Part shown: positions 34,777 to 43,676 of the stretch, in pieces
Position numbering within the stretch: the first letter of the stretch is position 1
How the letters are laid out: each line of letters begins with the position of its first letter
Assembly: GCF_900114035.1 (NCBI RefSeq)
Contig: NZ_FORP01000012.1
Coordinates: forward strand, 153,315-217,314
Length of the DNA stretch: 64,000 bases
Direction of reading: 5' to 3'
DNA from: Amycolatopsis sacchari
Lineage (GTDB): Bacteria > Actinomycetota > Actinomycetes > Mycobacteriales > Pseudonocardiaceae
The notes under the pieces: model-generated
Databases searched by the model: none
The model's input: the letters and a program-made list of their open reading frames with translations, nothing else
Told to the model about the DNA's origin: nothing
Made by a program: the position numbers and the translations under genes

Positions 34777-35592
34777 ATGGTTCCTGCGAAGCGGTTGAAC
34801 AACGACGTCGAGATGCCCAGCCTCGGTTTCGGGGTGTACAAGATCCCGGACGACGAGGTCGAACAGGCGGTGCACACCGCGATCGAGGCCGGGTACCGCA
34901 GCATCGACACCGCGACGCTGTACCACAACGAGCGCGGCGTCGGCGCTGCCGTGAAGTCCAGCGGGCTGCCGCGCGAGGAGCTGTTCGTCACCACGAAGCT
35001 GTGGAACACCGAGCACGGCTACGAGCGGGCGCTGAAGGCGTTCGACGGGAGCCTGCGGCAGCTGGGCCTGGACTACGTGGACCTGTACCTGATCCACTGG
35101 CCGGTGCCCAGCCAGGACCTCTACGTCGAGACGTGGCGTGCGCTGGAGAAGATCCTCGCCGACGGCCGGGCGCGGGCGATCGGCGTGTCGAACTTCGCGA
35201 TCCCGCACCTGCGGCGGCTGCTCGACGAGGCGGAGGTCGTGCCCGCGGTCAACCAGGTCGAGCTGCACCCGCACCTGCAGCAGGCGCAGCTGCGCGGGTT
35301 CCACGCCGAGCACGGCATCGTGACCGAGTCGTGGAGCCCGCTGGCGCGGGGCCGGATGCTGGAGCACGACATCCTCACCACGATCGCCCGCAAGCACGGC
35401 CGGACGCCGGCGCAGGTCGTGCTGCGGTGGCACATCGAGATGGACCTCGTGGCGATCCCGAAGTCCGTGAACCCCCAGCGCATCCGCGAGAACATCGACA
35501 TCTTCGACTTCGAGCTGGACGCGCAGGACATCGCCGCGATCGCCACCCTGGAGTCCGGCGGCCGCACGGGCGCCGACCCGGAGGACACGTAG
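34777..35592 (+). CDS. aldo/keto reductase
   Basis: 271-aa NADPH-dependent aldo/keto reductase with the (beta/alpha)8 signature GYRSIDTATLYHNERGVG (Asp and Tyr of the tetrad), Lys in TTKLWN and His in LIHWPVP. The C-terminal cofactor motif IPKSVNPQRIRENIDIFDF is present. The shape matches the 2,5-diketo-gluconate reductase/MSMEG_2407 class that reduces small aldehydes or ketones. ATG at 34777, 26 bases after the peroxidase stop and in the same direction, so the two may be co-transcribed. Substrate unknown. Confidence 0.9.
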   Translation: MVPAKRLNNDVEMPSLGFGVYKIPDDEVEQAVHTAIEAGYRSIDTATLYHNERGVGAAVKSSGLPREELFVTTKLWNTEHGYERALKAFDGSLRQLGLDYVDLYLIHWPVPSQDLYVETWRALEKILADGRARAIGVSNFAIPHLRRLLDEAEVVPAVNQVELHPHLQQAQLRGFHAEHGIVTESWSPLARGRMLEHDILTTIARKHGRTPAQVVLRWHIEMDLVAIPKSVNPQRIRENIDIFDFELDAQDIAAIATLESGGRTGADPEDT

Positions 35593-35595
35593 GGC

Positions 35596-35641
35596 GTATT
35601 ACTATACCGGCGAGGTGCTAGGCTGGCGGTATAACTATACC
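35596..35641 (+). promoter_or_regulatory. double GTAT-N4-ATAC operator upstream of map
   Basis: Two nearly identical inverted repeats, GTATTACTATAC (35596-35607) and GTATAACTATAC (35629-35640), lie exactly 33 bases apart, that is on the same face of the helix. The second is extended to GGTATA-AC-TATACC. They sit 26 bases before the aminopeptidase start, in an AT-rich patch that stands out from the surrounding sequence. A dimeric regulator binding cooperatively is the simplest reading. Confidence 0.65.
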
Positions 35642-35666
35642 GACCATCCTGCGACGCGAGGTATTC

Positions 35667-36446
35667 GTGATTGAACTGAAGACGCCCGCCGAGATCGAGC
35701 GCATGCACGTGACGGGGCGTTTCGTCGCCGAGGTGCTCACCGAGGTCGGCAGGCTCGCCGACGTGGGCGTCAACCTGCTGGACCTGGAGCACCACGTGCG
35801 CGGCATGATCAAGCGGCGCGGGGCCGAGTCGTGCTACTGGGACTACGCGCCCTCGTTCGGCAAGGGCCCGTTCCGCAACGTCATCTGCCTTTCGGTCAAC
35901 GACGCGGTGCTGCACGGCCTGCCCCACGACTACACGCTGCGCGACGGCGACGTGCTCACCGCGGACCTCGCGGTCACGATCGACGGCTGGGCCGCGGACT
36001 CGGCCCGGACGGTCATCGTCGGCACCCCCGCGGAGGAGGACCTGCGGCTCATCCGCGCGACCGAGGAGGCACTGGAGGCCGGCATCGAGGCGGCGCGGCC
36101 GGGCAACCGCATCGGGGACATCTCGGCGGCGATCTGGACGGTCGCCCACGACTACGGCTACCCGGTCAACACGGAGTTCGGCGGGCACGGCATCGGCCGC
36201 ACCATGCACGAGGACCTGCACGTGTCGAACAAGGGGCAGCCGGGCCGCGGGATGAAGCTCCGCCCGGGGCTGACGCTCGCGCTGGAACCGTGGTTCGCCC
36301 GCACGACGGACCGCATCGTCTACGACCCGGACGGCTGGACGATCCGCTCGGCGGACGGCTCGCGCACGGCCCACTCGGAGCACACGGTCGCCATCACCGA
36401 GGACGGTCCGCTGGTGCTCACCCGCCGGTCCACAGAGGACAGTTGA
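35667..36446 (+). CDS. map: type I methionine aminopeptidase
   Basis: 259-aa enzyme that removes N-terminal methionine from new proteins. The dimetal ligands are all in place: Asp100, Asp111, His174, Glu207, Glu238, with substrate His83 (HGLPHDY). Spacing matches E. coli MetAP closely. The N-terminus is short, without the SH3-binding extension of some actinobacterial forms. It starts GTG after a GCGAGG ribosome site. It is not linked to ribosomal genes, and the double operator upstream suggests a regulated second copy and not the housekeeping gene. Confidence 0.88.
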   Translation: MIELKTPAEIERMHVTGRFVAEVLTEVGRLADVGVNLLDLEHHVRGMIKRRGAESCYWDYAPSFGKGPFRNVICLSVNDAVLHGLPHDYTLRDGDVLTADLAVTIDGWAADSARTVIVGTPAEEDLRLIRATEEALEAGIEAARPGNRIGDISAAIWTVAHDYGYPVNTEFGGHGIGRTMHEDLHVSNKGQPGRGMKLRPGLTLALEPWFARTTDRIVYDPDGWTIRSADGSRTAHSEHTVAITEDGPLVLTRRSTEDS

Positions 36447-36452
36447 TCCGGT

Positions 36453-36484
36453 GCGGCGGAGGGCCTGGGGTGGCCCTCCGCCGC
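36453..36484. terminator. bidirectional terminator hairpin
   Basis: GCGGCGGAGGGCC (36453-36465) and GGCCCTCCGCCGC (36472-36484) form a perfect 13-bp stem with a six-base loop. It lies between the convergent map and fatty-acid oxidation genes, 6 bases after the map stop. Confidence 0.8.
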
Positions 36485-36491
36485 CAGGAAC

Positions 36492-38600
36492 CTACGCCGG
36501 CACCGAGGCGACGCCGGGCGCCAGGAACGGCTTGCCGTTGACCTTCGTCGAGATGCCCGTCCGGTCCAGGTACGGCGTGATGCCGCCGAGCCAGAACGGC
36601 CAGCCCGCCCCGAGGATCAGGCACAGGTCGATGTCCTGCGCCTCCGCGACCACGCCCTCGTCGAGCATGATGCGGATCTCCTCGGCGATCGCCGACAGCG
36701 CGCGCTCGCGCACCTCCTCGGCGGTCGACGGCTTGTCGCCTTGCTGCCACAGCGCGGCGACCTCCGGGTCGACGGTCTGCTTGCCCGACGAATCCCACTG
36801 CCACACCGCGGTCTTGCCGGAGTCGACGAACCGCTTGAGGTTCTCGCTGACGCCGAACCGGTCGGGGAACGCCGCGTGCAGCGTCTCGCCCACGTGCAGC
36901 GCGATCGCCGGGCCGACGAGCTGCGTGAGCACCAGCGGCGACATCGGCAGGCCCAGCGGGTCGAGCGCGTGGTCGGCCACGTCGAACGGCGTGCCCTCGT
37001 CGATCGCCGTCAGCACCTCGCCGAGGAAGCGCAGCAGCAGCCGGTTCACCACGAACGCCGGCGCGTCCTTGACCAGCACGCTGGACTTCTTCAGCTGCTT
37101 GCCCAGCGCGAACGCCGTCGCGAGCGACGCGTCGTCGGTCTTCTCGCCACGCACGATCTCCAGCAGCGGCAGCACCGCGACCGGGTTGAAGAAGTGGAAG
37201 CCGACGACCCGCTCGGGGTGCTGCAGCTTCGACGCCATCTCGCTCACCGACAGCGACGAGGTGTTGGTCGCGAGGATGGCCTCCGGCGAGACGTAGGACT
37301 CCAGCTCGCCGAACACCTGCTGCTTGACGCCCATCTCCTCGAACACGGCCTCGATCACGAAGTCCGCGTCGGCGAAGGCCGCCTTGTCCAGCGAGCCGGA
37401 CACCAGAGCCTTCAGCCGGTTCGCCTCGTCCGGCGAAATACGAAGCTTGGCTTGAAGCTTATCCACCTCACCGTGCACATAGGACACACCCTTGTCGATG
37501 CGCGCCTGGTCCACGTCGGTGAGCACGACCGGCACCTTCAGCCGTCGCACGAACAGCAGCGCCAGCTGCGAGGCCATCAGACCGGCACCGACGACGCCGA
37601 CCTTGCCCACCTTGCGCGCCAGCGACTTGTCCGGCGCCCCGGCCGGCCGCTTCGCGCGCTTGTTGACCAGGTTGAACGAGTACAGCCCCGCCCGCAGCGT
37701 GTCGTCGAGCAGCAGCTCGGCGAGCGCGTCGGTCTCGGCGGCGTAGCCCGCGTCGAGGTCGTTGTTCCGCGCCAGCTCCAGCAGCTCCACGGCCTTCGCC
37801 GCACCCGGCGACGCGCCGTGCGTCTTGCCGTCCACAATGGACCGTGCGCGGGCGATCGCGTTGTCCCAGGCCTCGCCGCGGTCGATCTCGCGGCGCTGCA
37901 CGGTGACCTCGCCGTTGACGACCTCGGCCAGCCACGCCAGCGACTGCTCGAGGAAGTCCGCCGAGCCCAGCACCTCGTCCACAATGCCCAGCTCCGCGGC
38001 CTTGGCCACGTTGAGCATCTTGTTCTGGTTCAGGGCGTTCTCGATGATCACCGTGACCGCGGCGTCGGGTCCGACGAGGTTCGGCAGCAGCTGCGTGCCG
38101 CCCCAGCCCGGGAACAGGCCGAGGAACACCTCGGGGAACGAGATGGCCGCGGTGTTCTCCGACAGCGTGCGGTAGTGGCAGGACAGCGCCAGCTCCAGGC
38201 CACCGCCCATGACCGCGCCGTTGACGAAGGCGAACGTCGGGATCTTCGAGTCCGTCAGGCGGCGGAACACGGTGTGCCCGGTCTCGGCGATCTCCCGCGC
38301 CAGCGCCGGGTCGGAAACCGCTTCCACGCCGGACAGGTCCGCGCCGACGGCGAAGATGAACGGCTTGCCGGTGACCGCGATCGCGGCGGGCTCGGCGGCG
38401 AACGCCTCGTCCAGCGCGGCGTTCAGGCTCGCCAGGCCCTGCGGCCCGAAGGTGGACGGCCGCGTGTGGTCGTGGCCGTTGTCGAGGGTGATCAGCGCGA
38501 CGGGCTTGTCCAACCCCGGTACGCGCACCAGCCGCGTGACGGCCTTCGTCACGACCTCGTCGGGGAACGCGGCTTTCGCTTGTTCTGCCGTGAAAGTCAC
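36492..38600 (-). CDS. fadJ: fatty-acid oxidation complex alpha subunit (enoyl-CoA hydratase/3-hydroxyacyl-CoA dehydrogenase)
   Basis: 702-aa bifunctional beta-oxidation enzyme. The N-terminal crotonase domain (about 20-250) has oxyanion-hole segments PFIFAVGADLSG and NGAVMGGGLELAL. The NAD-binding 3-hydroxyacyl-CoA dehydrogenase domain starts near 325 (VGVVGAGLMASQLALLF), and two C-terminal 3HCDH helical domains follow (PAFVVNRLLLRFLGEVL). The GTG at 38600 overlaps the thiolase stop by four bases, so both are translated together. With the thiolase it forms a complete hydration-oxidation-thiolysis module. The name fadB would be equally defensible. Confidence 0.92.
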   Translation of the reverse strand: MTFTAEQAKAAFPDEVVTKAVTRLVRVPGLDKPVALITLDNGHDHTRPSTFGPQGLASLNAALDEAFAAEPAAIAVTGKPFIFAVGADLSGVEAVSDPALAREIAETGHTVFRRLTDSKIPTFAFVNGAVMGGGLELALSCHYRTLSENTAAISFPEVFLGLFPGWGGTQLLPNLVGPDAAVTVIIENALNQNKMLNVAKAAELGIVDEVLGSADFLEQSLAWLAEVVNGEVTVQRREIDRGEAWDNAIARARSIVDGKTHGASPGAAKAVELLELARNNDLDAGYAAETDALAELLLDDTLRAGLYSFNLVNKRAKRPAGAPDKSLARKVGKVGVVGAGLMASQLALLFVRRLKVPVVLTDVDQARIDKGVSYVHGEVDKLQAKLRISPDEANRLKALVSGSLDKAAFADADFVIEAVFEEMGVKQQVFGELESYVSPEAILATNTSSLSVSEMASKLQHPERVVGFHFFNPVAVLPLLEIVRGEKTDDASLATAFALGKQLKKSSVLVKDAPAFVVNRLLLRFLGEVLTAIDEGTPFDVADHALDPLGLPMSPLVLTQLVGPAIALHVGETLHAAFPDRFGVSENLKRFVDSGKTAVWQWDSSGKQTVDPEVAALWQQGDKPSTAEEVRERALSAIAEEIRIMLDEGVVAEAQDIDLCLILGAGWPFWLGGITPYLDRTGISTKVNGKPFLAPGVASVPA

Positions 38601-39826
38601 TTGTCGCTCCCGTCGTAGTTCGGGTTCTCCCAGAGCACGGAACCGCCCATGCCGATACCGATGCACATCGTGGTCAGGCCGTAGCGGACCTCGGGGTGCT
38701 CGGCGAACTGGCGCGAGAGCTGCGTCATCAGCCGGACGCCGGAGGACGCGAGCGGGTGGCCGCACGCGATGGCGCCGCCCCACGGGTTGACGCGGGTGTC
38801 GGTCTGGTCGATGCCGAAGTGGTCGAGGAAGGCGAGCACCTGCACGGCGAAGGCCTCGTTGATCTCGAACAGGCCGATGTCTGAAATGGACAGACCAGTG
38901 CGGGCGAGCAGCTTCTCGGTGGCGGGCACCGGGCCGATGCCCATCACCTCGGGCTCGACCCCGGCGAAGGAGTAGCCGACCAGCCGCATGCCGACGGGCA
39001 GGCCCAGCTCGCGGGCGGTGTCCTCGTCGGCGAGGATGGCACCGGTCGCGCCGTCGTTGAGGCCCGCGGCGTTGCCCGCGGTGACGCGGCCGTGCGGGCG
39101 GAACGGGGTCTTGAGCTTCGCCAGCTGTTCCACGGTGGTGCCGGGGCGGGGCGGCTCGTCCTCGGTGGCCAGGCCCCAGCCGAGCTCCGGGTTGCGGATC
39201 GCGACCGGCACCAGCTCGGGGCCGATCTTGCCGGTCTTGACGGCTTCGGCGTAGCGCTCCTGGCTCTGCGCGGCGTACTCGTCGGCGCGCTGCTTGGTGA
39301 TCGCCGGGAAGCGGTCGTGCACGTTCTCGGCGGTCTGGCCCATCACGAGTGCGGTGGGGTCGACCAGCTTGTCGGCGATGATGCGCGGGTTGGGGTCCAC
39401 GCCCTCGCCCATCGGGTGGCGGCCCATGTGCTCGACGCCGCCCGCGATGGCGATGTCGTAGGCGCCGAAGCCGATGCCGCCCGCGACGGAGGTGACCGCG
39501 GTCATCGCGCCGGCGCACATGCGGTCGATCGCGAAGCCGGGGACGGACTTGGGCAGGCCGGCCAGCAGCGCGGCGGTGCGGCCGATCGTCAGGCCCTGGT
39601 CACCGGTCTGGGTGGTGGCGGCGATGGCGACGTCGTCGACGCGTTCGGGCGGCAGCTCGGGGTGCCGGCGCAGCAGCTCGCGGATGACCTTGACCACGAG
39701 GTCATCGGCCCGGGTGTTGGCGTAGATGCCCTTTTCGCCCGCCTTGCCGAACGGGGTGCGGACCCCGTCGACGAAGGCCACGGTGCGCACCGCCCGCGCG
39801 GTCGGCGCCAGGGGTGTTGCGGCCAC
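38597..39826 (-). CDS. fadA: acetyl-CoA C-acyltransferase (3-ketoacyl-CoA thiolase)
   Basis: 409-aa degradative thiolase. Nucleophile Cys104 in DRMCAGAMTA, catalytic His in GGAIACGHPLASSG and second Cys in TTMCIGIGMGGS are present. It cleaves 3-ketoacyl-CoA to acetyl-CoA and a shortened acyl-CoA. GTG start with GAGGAGC four bases upstream. First gene of the fadA-fadJ operon; the region upstream is a 754-bp low-complexity patch containing its promoter. Confidence 0.92.
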   Translation of the reverse strand: MAATPLAPTARAVRTVAFVDGVRTPFGKAGEKGIYANTRADDLVVKVIRELLRRHPELPPERVDDVAIAATTQTGDQGLTIGRTAALLAGLPKSVPGFAIDRMCAGAMTAVTSVAGGIGFGAYDIAIAGGVEHMGRHPMGEGVDPNPRIIADKLVDPTALVMGQTAENVHDRFPAITKQRADEYAAQSQERYAEAVKTGKIGPELVPVAIRNPELGWGLATEDEPPRPGTTVEQLAKLKTPFRPHGRVTAGNAAGLNDGATGAILADEDTARELGLPVGMRLVGYSFAGVEPEVMGIGPVPATEKLLARTGLSISDIGLFEINEAFAVQVLAFLDHFGIDQTDTRVNPWGGAIACGHPLASSGVRLMTQLSRQFAEHPEVRYGLTTMCIGIGMGGSVLWENPNYDGSDK

Positions 39827-40580
39827 GGTTGCTCCTCACGGAAAGAGGTGAAGGATGTACATCCGCACCATAGCCCTTGTTACCCACGGGTAACCAGGGG
39901 CGTGGTCCGGTCGAGTGGGACACACCACTCCCGGGGACGCGGCGGCTGGCGGCGGGGCGCTGGCGGGAGGGTGGCTGGCGGCGAGGGCGCTGGGGGCGGG
40001 GGCGCTGGCGGGAGGGCAGCTGCGATGGGCGGGGCGGCTGGCGGCGGGGCGCTGACGGCGGGGCGGCTCCGATGGGCAGGGCGGCGGCGATGGGCGGGAG
40101 GGCAGCGGGTGACAGGGGCGGCGGGACGGCTGCGATAGGCGGGGCGGCTGCGCACGGCTCCGGGAGCCACTCGCGGCCTCGCGAATGCCACCTCTCGCGC
40201 CCGCGCGAGGCACGGCGCCTGGCCATGGAGCGCCGCCAACGGCGGCGGTCACCTGAGCGGCGCCCCGTGCTGGGCCTTCGCCACGCCCCTCGGGAACGCG
40301 GCCTCTCGCCGCGCGGTCCACCGCTTCGCATGTGCCGGTTGTGGCGTCGGCATGGCGCCACCGCCCTCGCGAATCTGGCCTCTCGCCGGGTCGCGCTCGG
40401 CGCTGGAATGGCTCACTGCTTGGCGCATGCCGGGTGGCCGCAGCTTCCCAGCGGCGCCTCGCGCTGCCACGGCACGCGCCTCGCGCGTGCCGTGGCAGCG
40501 GCCGCGCGAAATCGGGATCCGGAAGGCCCACCGCCCCCCGGCGACCCCCAACGGCCCCGAAAGCCGCCCAGCGACCCCCG
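39827..40580. other. 754-bp intergenic, GC-skewed low-complexity region
   Basis: Between the thiolase start and the RNase D stop. The first 60 bases are ordinary and must hold the fadA promoter. About 39930-40130 is G-rich, built on degenerate repeats of GGCGGGGCGGCTGGCGG and GCTGGCGGGAGGGC words. The rest has short inverted repeats such as the paired GCCACGGCACGCG-type words near 40460-40500. Open frames on both strands are low-complexity and without ribosome sites; I call no gene. Confidence 0.65.
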
Positions 40581-41816
40581 CTACTTCGCCTTCACCTGGA
40601 GGGCTTGCGAGAGTTCCCCGGCGGTCAGCTCGACCTGCCACGGGCGGGCACCTCCGGCCCGCAGCGCCTCGGCCACGCCCTCGGGCGAGCGGTCCTCCGG
40701 CGGCCGCCAGCAGGTGCGGCGCAGCAGGTCGGGCAGCAGGAGGTTCTCGACGGGCAGCTGATGGTGCTCCGCGATGCGGTTCAGCGCCGTCCGCGCCGCG
40801 GCGAGGCGGGCGGCGGCGTCCGGGTCCTTGTCGGCCCAGCGGTTGGCCGGCGGCGGGCCGTCGTTCGGCTGGGACGGGTTCGGCAGCTCCTCGCGGGGCA
40901 GCGCACGCGCCGCCTGCAGGTGACGGAACCAGTTCCCCGTGTAGCGCCGCTGCACGCGTCCGCCGAACACCGGCAGCGCCTGCAGCTCCGCCACGTTCTT
41001 GGGCTCCGACAGCACCGCGTTGATGATCGCGCTGTCCGGTAGCACCCGGCTCGGCGCGCGATCGCGCTTGCGGGCCAGCTCGTCACGCGCCTCCCACAGG
41101 GCGCGCACCGCCGCGAGACCCCGCGCGCTGCGCACCTTGTGGATGCCCGACACGCGACGCCACGGCTCGGCGCGCGGGGCGGGCGGGGCAGCCGTGCGGA
41201 CGGCTTCGAACTCCTGCCGCGCCCACTCCAGCTTGCCCTGCGCGGCCAGCTCGGCCTCGAGCTTCTCCCGCAGCGGCACGAGCAGTTCGACGTCGAGCGC
41301 CGCGTAGTTCAGCCAGTCGACGGGAAGCGGCCGCTTCGACCAGTCGGCCGCGCTGTGCCCCTTTTCGAGGCGGTACCCCAGCAGCAGCTCGACGAGCGTC
41401 CCGAGCGCGACGCGCTCGTAGCCCGCCAGCCGCCCGGCCAGCTCGGTGTCGAACAGGCTCGCCGGGGCGAGGTCGAGTTCGGCCAGGCACGGCAGGTCCT
41501 GCGAGGCGGCGTGCAGCACCCACTCCTCGCCGTTGATGGCCTGCCGCAGCGGCTCCAGCTCACCGTCCAGCGCGATCGGGTCCACCAGCAACGTGCCCGC
41601 GCCCTCCCGGCGCAGCTGCACGAGGTAGGCCTTGGGCCAGTACCGGTACCCCGAAGCGCGTTCGGTGTCGACCGCGATCGCGCCGGTGCCCGCGGCGAGC
41701 TTCTCGCTCGCCCTGGCCAGCTCGACCGGGTCGGAGATCACGGGAGGCGTCCCGTCCGCCGGTTCCCTCAACAGGATCGGTTCAGGAGCCTCGGGGCCGT
41801 GATCTGCGGTTTCCAC
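40581..41816 (-). CDS. rnd: ribonuclease D-type 3'-5' exoribonuclease with HRDC domain
   Basis: 411-aa DEDDy exonuclease acting on tRNA 3' ends and other structured RNA. Catalytic residues: Asp50/Glu52 in AIAVDTERA, Asp107 in HAASQDLPCL, and Tyr171/Asp175 in LNYAALDVELL. An HRDC helical domain follows at about 225-300 (ALWEARDELARKRDRAPSRV) with a C-terminal extension common in actinobacteria. Conserved neighbour of the DUF3000 and hemE genes; in mycobacteria this gene (Rv2681) is next to dxs, whereas here about 27 kb separates them. Confidence 0.9.
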   Translation of the reverse strand: METADHGPEAPEPILLREPADGTPPVISDPVELARASEKLAAGTGAIAVDTERASGYRYWPKAYLVQLRREGAGTLLVDPIALDGELEPLRQAINGEEWVLHAASQDLPCLAELDLAPASLFDTELAGRLAGYERVALGTLVELLLGYRLEKGHSAADWSKRPLPVDWLNYAALDVELLVPLREKLEAELAAQGKLEWARQEFEAVRTAAPPAPRAEPWRRVSGIHKVRSARGLAAVRALWEARDELARKRDRAPSRVLPDSAIINAVLSEPKNVAELQALPVFGGRVQRRYTGNWFRHLQAARALPREELPNPSQPNDGPPPANRWADKDPDAAARLAAARTALNRIAEHHQLPVENLLLPDLLRRTCWRPPEDRSPEGVAEALRAGGARPWQVELTAGELSQALQVKAK

Positions 41817-41884
41817 AGCTTTCCACCCTACGGGACGGGCCGACCGCGCCTGGTGGACCCGTCCCGCAGAGCGGTTCGCCTCGG

Positions 41885-42601
41885 TCAGCGGATGACGCCC
41901 GCGCGCATCGCCAGTGCCACCATCTGCGCCCGGTCGCCGGTGCCGAGCTTGCGCCCGATCCGGGACAGGTGCGACTTGACGGTGAGCGCGGAGAGGCTGA
42001 GCTCCTCGCCGATCTCCTTGTTGGACTGGCCGTCCGCCACGAGCTGGAGAACCTCCACCTCACGTGCGGACAGTTCGCGCGGGGTGTTGTCCGTGCCCGG
42101 GACCCGCGTGCCGGTGGCCAGCACCGGTGCCACGCTCGGGTCCGCGTACACGCCGCCCTCGAGCACCCGCCGCACGCCGTCCGTCACCACCATGGGCGAG
42201 GCCGACTTGAGCAGGTACGCCTGGGCGCCCGCCTGGAACGCCGACCGCACGGCGTACGGGTCGTCCGAGGACGCCAGTACGACGATGCGGGGCCAGCCGT
42301 GGTTGCGGAGCTCCGTCACCAGCTCGATGCCGGAGCCGTCGGGCAGCCCCAGGTCGAGGATCGCCAGGTCGCAAGGACCTGTCGCACTCGCCCTGGCACG
42401 TGCCTCGGCGACCGTGGCAGCTTCGTGAACGGTGCCCGCTCCCATCTGAGCGAGTCGTGCGGCTATAGCCTCCCTGAGCAGCGGGTGGTCATCGACCACC
42501 AGTACGGAAAACAGCTCTTCCCGCGGGTGCGGAACCATGCTCGCCGGCAAAGCACCGGCTGGCGTGGATCTGACGGCCTGAGATAAGCCGACGGCAGCCA
42601 C
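41885..42601 (-). CDS. NarL/LuxR-family orphan response regulator
   Basis: 238-aa regulator. The receiver domain has VVDDHP, phospho-acceptor Asp83 in AILDLGLPDGSG, and Lys in YLLKSASP. The C-terminal LuxR-type HTH covers about 170-235 (LSAREVEVLQLVADGQSNKE then SALTVKSHLSRIGRKLG). I prefer the GTG at 42601 because an AGGGAGG site lies seven bases upstream; the ATG at 42538 is the alternative. No kinase gene is adjacent, so the partner is encoded elsewhere or the protein is phosphorylated otherwise. It lies upstream of rnd and downstream of a 427-bp leader. Confidence 0.88.
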   Translation of the reverse strand: MAAVGLSQAVRSTPAGALPASMVPHPREELFSVLVVDDHPLLREAIAARLAQMGAGTVHEAATVAEARARASATGPCDLAILDLGLPDGSGIELVTELRNHGWPRIVVLASSDDPYAVRSAFQAGAQAYLLKSASPMVVTDGVRRVLEGGVYADPSVAPVLATGTRVPGTDNTPRELSAREVEVLQLVADGQSNKEIGEELSLSALTVKSHLSRIGRKLGTGDRAQMVALAMRAGVIR

Positions 42602-43028
42602 GTCACTACCTCCCTGGAGTCGGTCGTGCCCCCCGACCGGCACCGGGACTTTCGGCCAATTAGCCGCGCCAGCTCTAGACCGAAAGTGGTGTCGTCGAAG
42701 GAGCACTCGAGCCGTCTCCGGGCGTCCGCGGGGGGATCGAACGGGTATCTATCCCGATCGAGTAGTTACTAACTGGTGTCTTTGTAACACGAATGGGTTA
42801 ATACACGACCAGTGGCTAACGGCTTGCGGAGCGAACACGATAGAGCAAGATTGAGCTGCTGCGGATGCTCGTGCATACGGCCCGTGCATCTGCTCGGGCA
42901 CCAACCTAGCCCGCGTCAAGCCCTACGGGGAGAGTGTTCACCAGAACGCACTAAAGGTTGCCCTCACCGTTCGCGAGGGCCGTAACCGCCCCCATCGAGG
43001 GAACGGGACCGGAAGTCGGCTCCGGGGT
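42602..43028. other. 427-bp upstream region of the orphan response regulator
   Basis: No gene seen. It is clearly less GC-rich than its surroundings, especially 42740-42870 (for example GTTACTAACTGG, TTTGTAACACG, GGGTTAATACACG), which suggests promoter and operator sequence. An imperfect inverted repeat, GATCGAACGGGTA facing TATCCCGATCGA, lies near 42735-42762. The length is unusual for this compact genome. Confidence 0.6.
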
Positions 43029-43580
43029 TCAGGCCTGCCGGTGCCCGAAGAGGGTGACCCCGACCGGGGGGAGTCCGGCGACGCTCGACATGAGTTGCAG
43101 GAACGCCTCGCCGTGGGGTTCGAGGTGCTCGTCCAGCGGCGTCCAGGACGCGCGCAGCTCGAGGTCGTCGGTGCGGGCGGGGCCGGAGATCTCGCCGAAC
43201 CGCGCGGACGAGGTCTCGGTGACGGTGCCGCCCAGCGCGGTCCAGGTGGCGCCGGAGTGCTCCAGCGCGTCGGTCAGCCAGGACCAGCCGACGGTGGGCA
43301 GGAACGGGTCGGTGGCCAGCTCGCGGTCCAGCTCGGCCCGCACGAAGACCACCATCCGCAGCACCCCGTGCCACGCCTCCTGGCCCTCCGGGTCGTGCAG
43401 CAGCACCAGCCGCCCGGACGCGGGGACGTCGGCGGGGTCGGTGGTCTCGCAGCTGAGCGCGTAGGCCCACGGAGCCAGCCGCTGCGGCGCGCGGACGGCT
43501 TCGAGGGTCATCTCCGGCCGGGGACGGACGGTCTGCAGCGCCGCGACAGCTTTGCGGAAGAGGTCTGGCGCCTGCGTCAT
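43029..43580 (-). CDS. DUF3000 domain protein
   Basis: 183-aa soluble actinobacterial protein. The family features [29 protein letters not shown] and [22 protein letters not shown] are visible. No enzyme signature is recognised. It is divergent from hemE (96 bp between starts), and from memory corresponds to Rv2680, also next to hemE/rnd. A GTG nine bases earlier (43589) is an alternative start. Conserved linkage to haem genes is the only functional hint. Confidence 0.85.
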   Translation of the reverse strand: MTQAPDLFRKAVAALQTVRPRPEMTLEAVRAPQRLAPWAYALSCETTDPADVPASGRLVLLHDPEGQEAWHGVLRMVVFVRAELDRELATDPFLPTVGWSWLTDALEHSGATWTALGGTVTETSSARFGEISGPARTDDLELRASWTPLDEHLEPHGEAFLQLMSSVAGLPPVGVTLFGHRQA

Positions 43581-43676
43581 CGCGGTCACCCGGCCGACTC
43601 TAGGACCGATCTTCGCGGTGGGGGCGTAGACGCGCCGAAGGAAGGCGGCGCCCGGGCGCGTGGCACGATGAACGCG

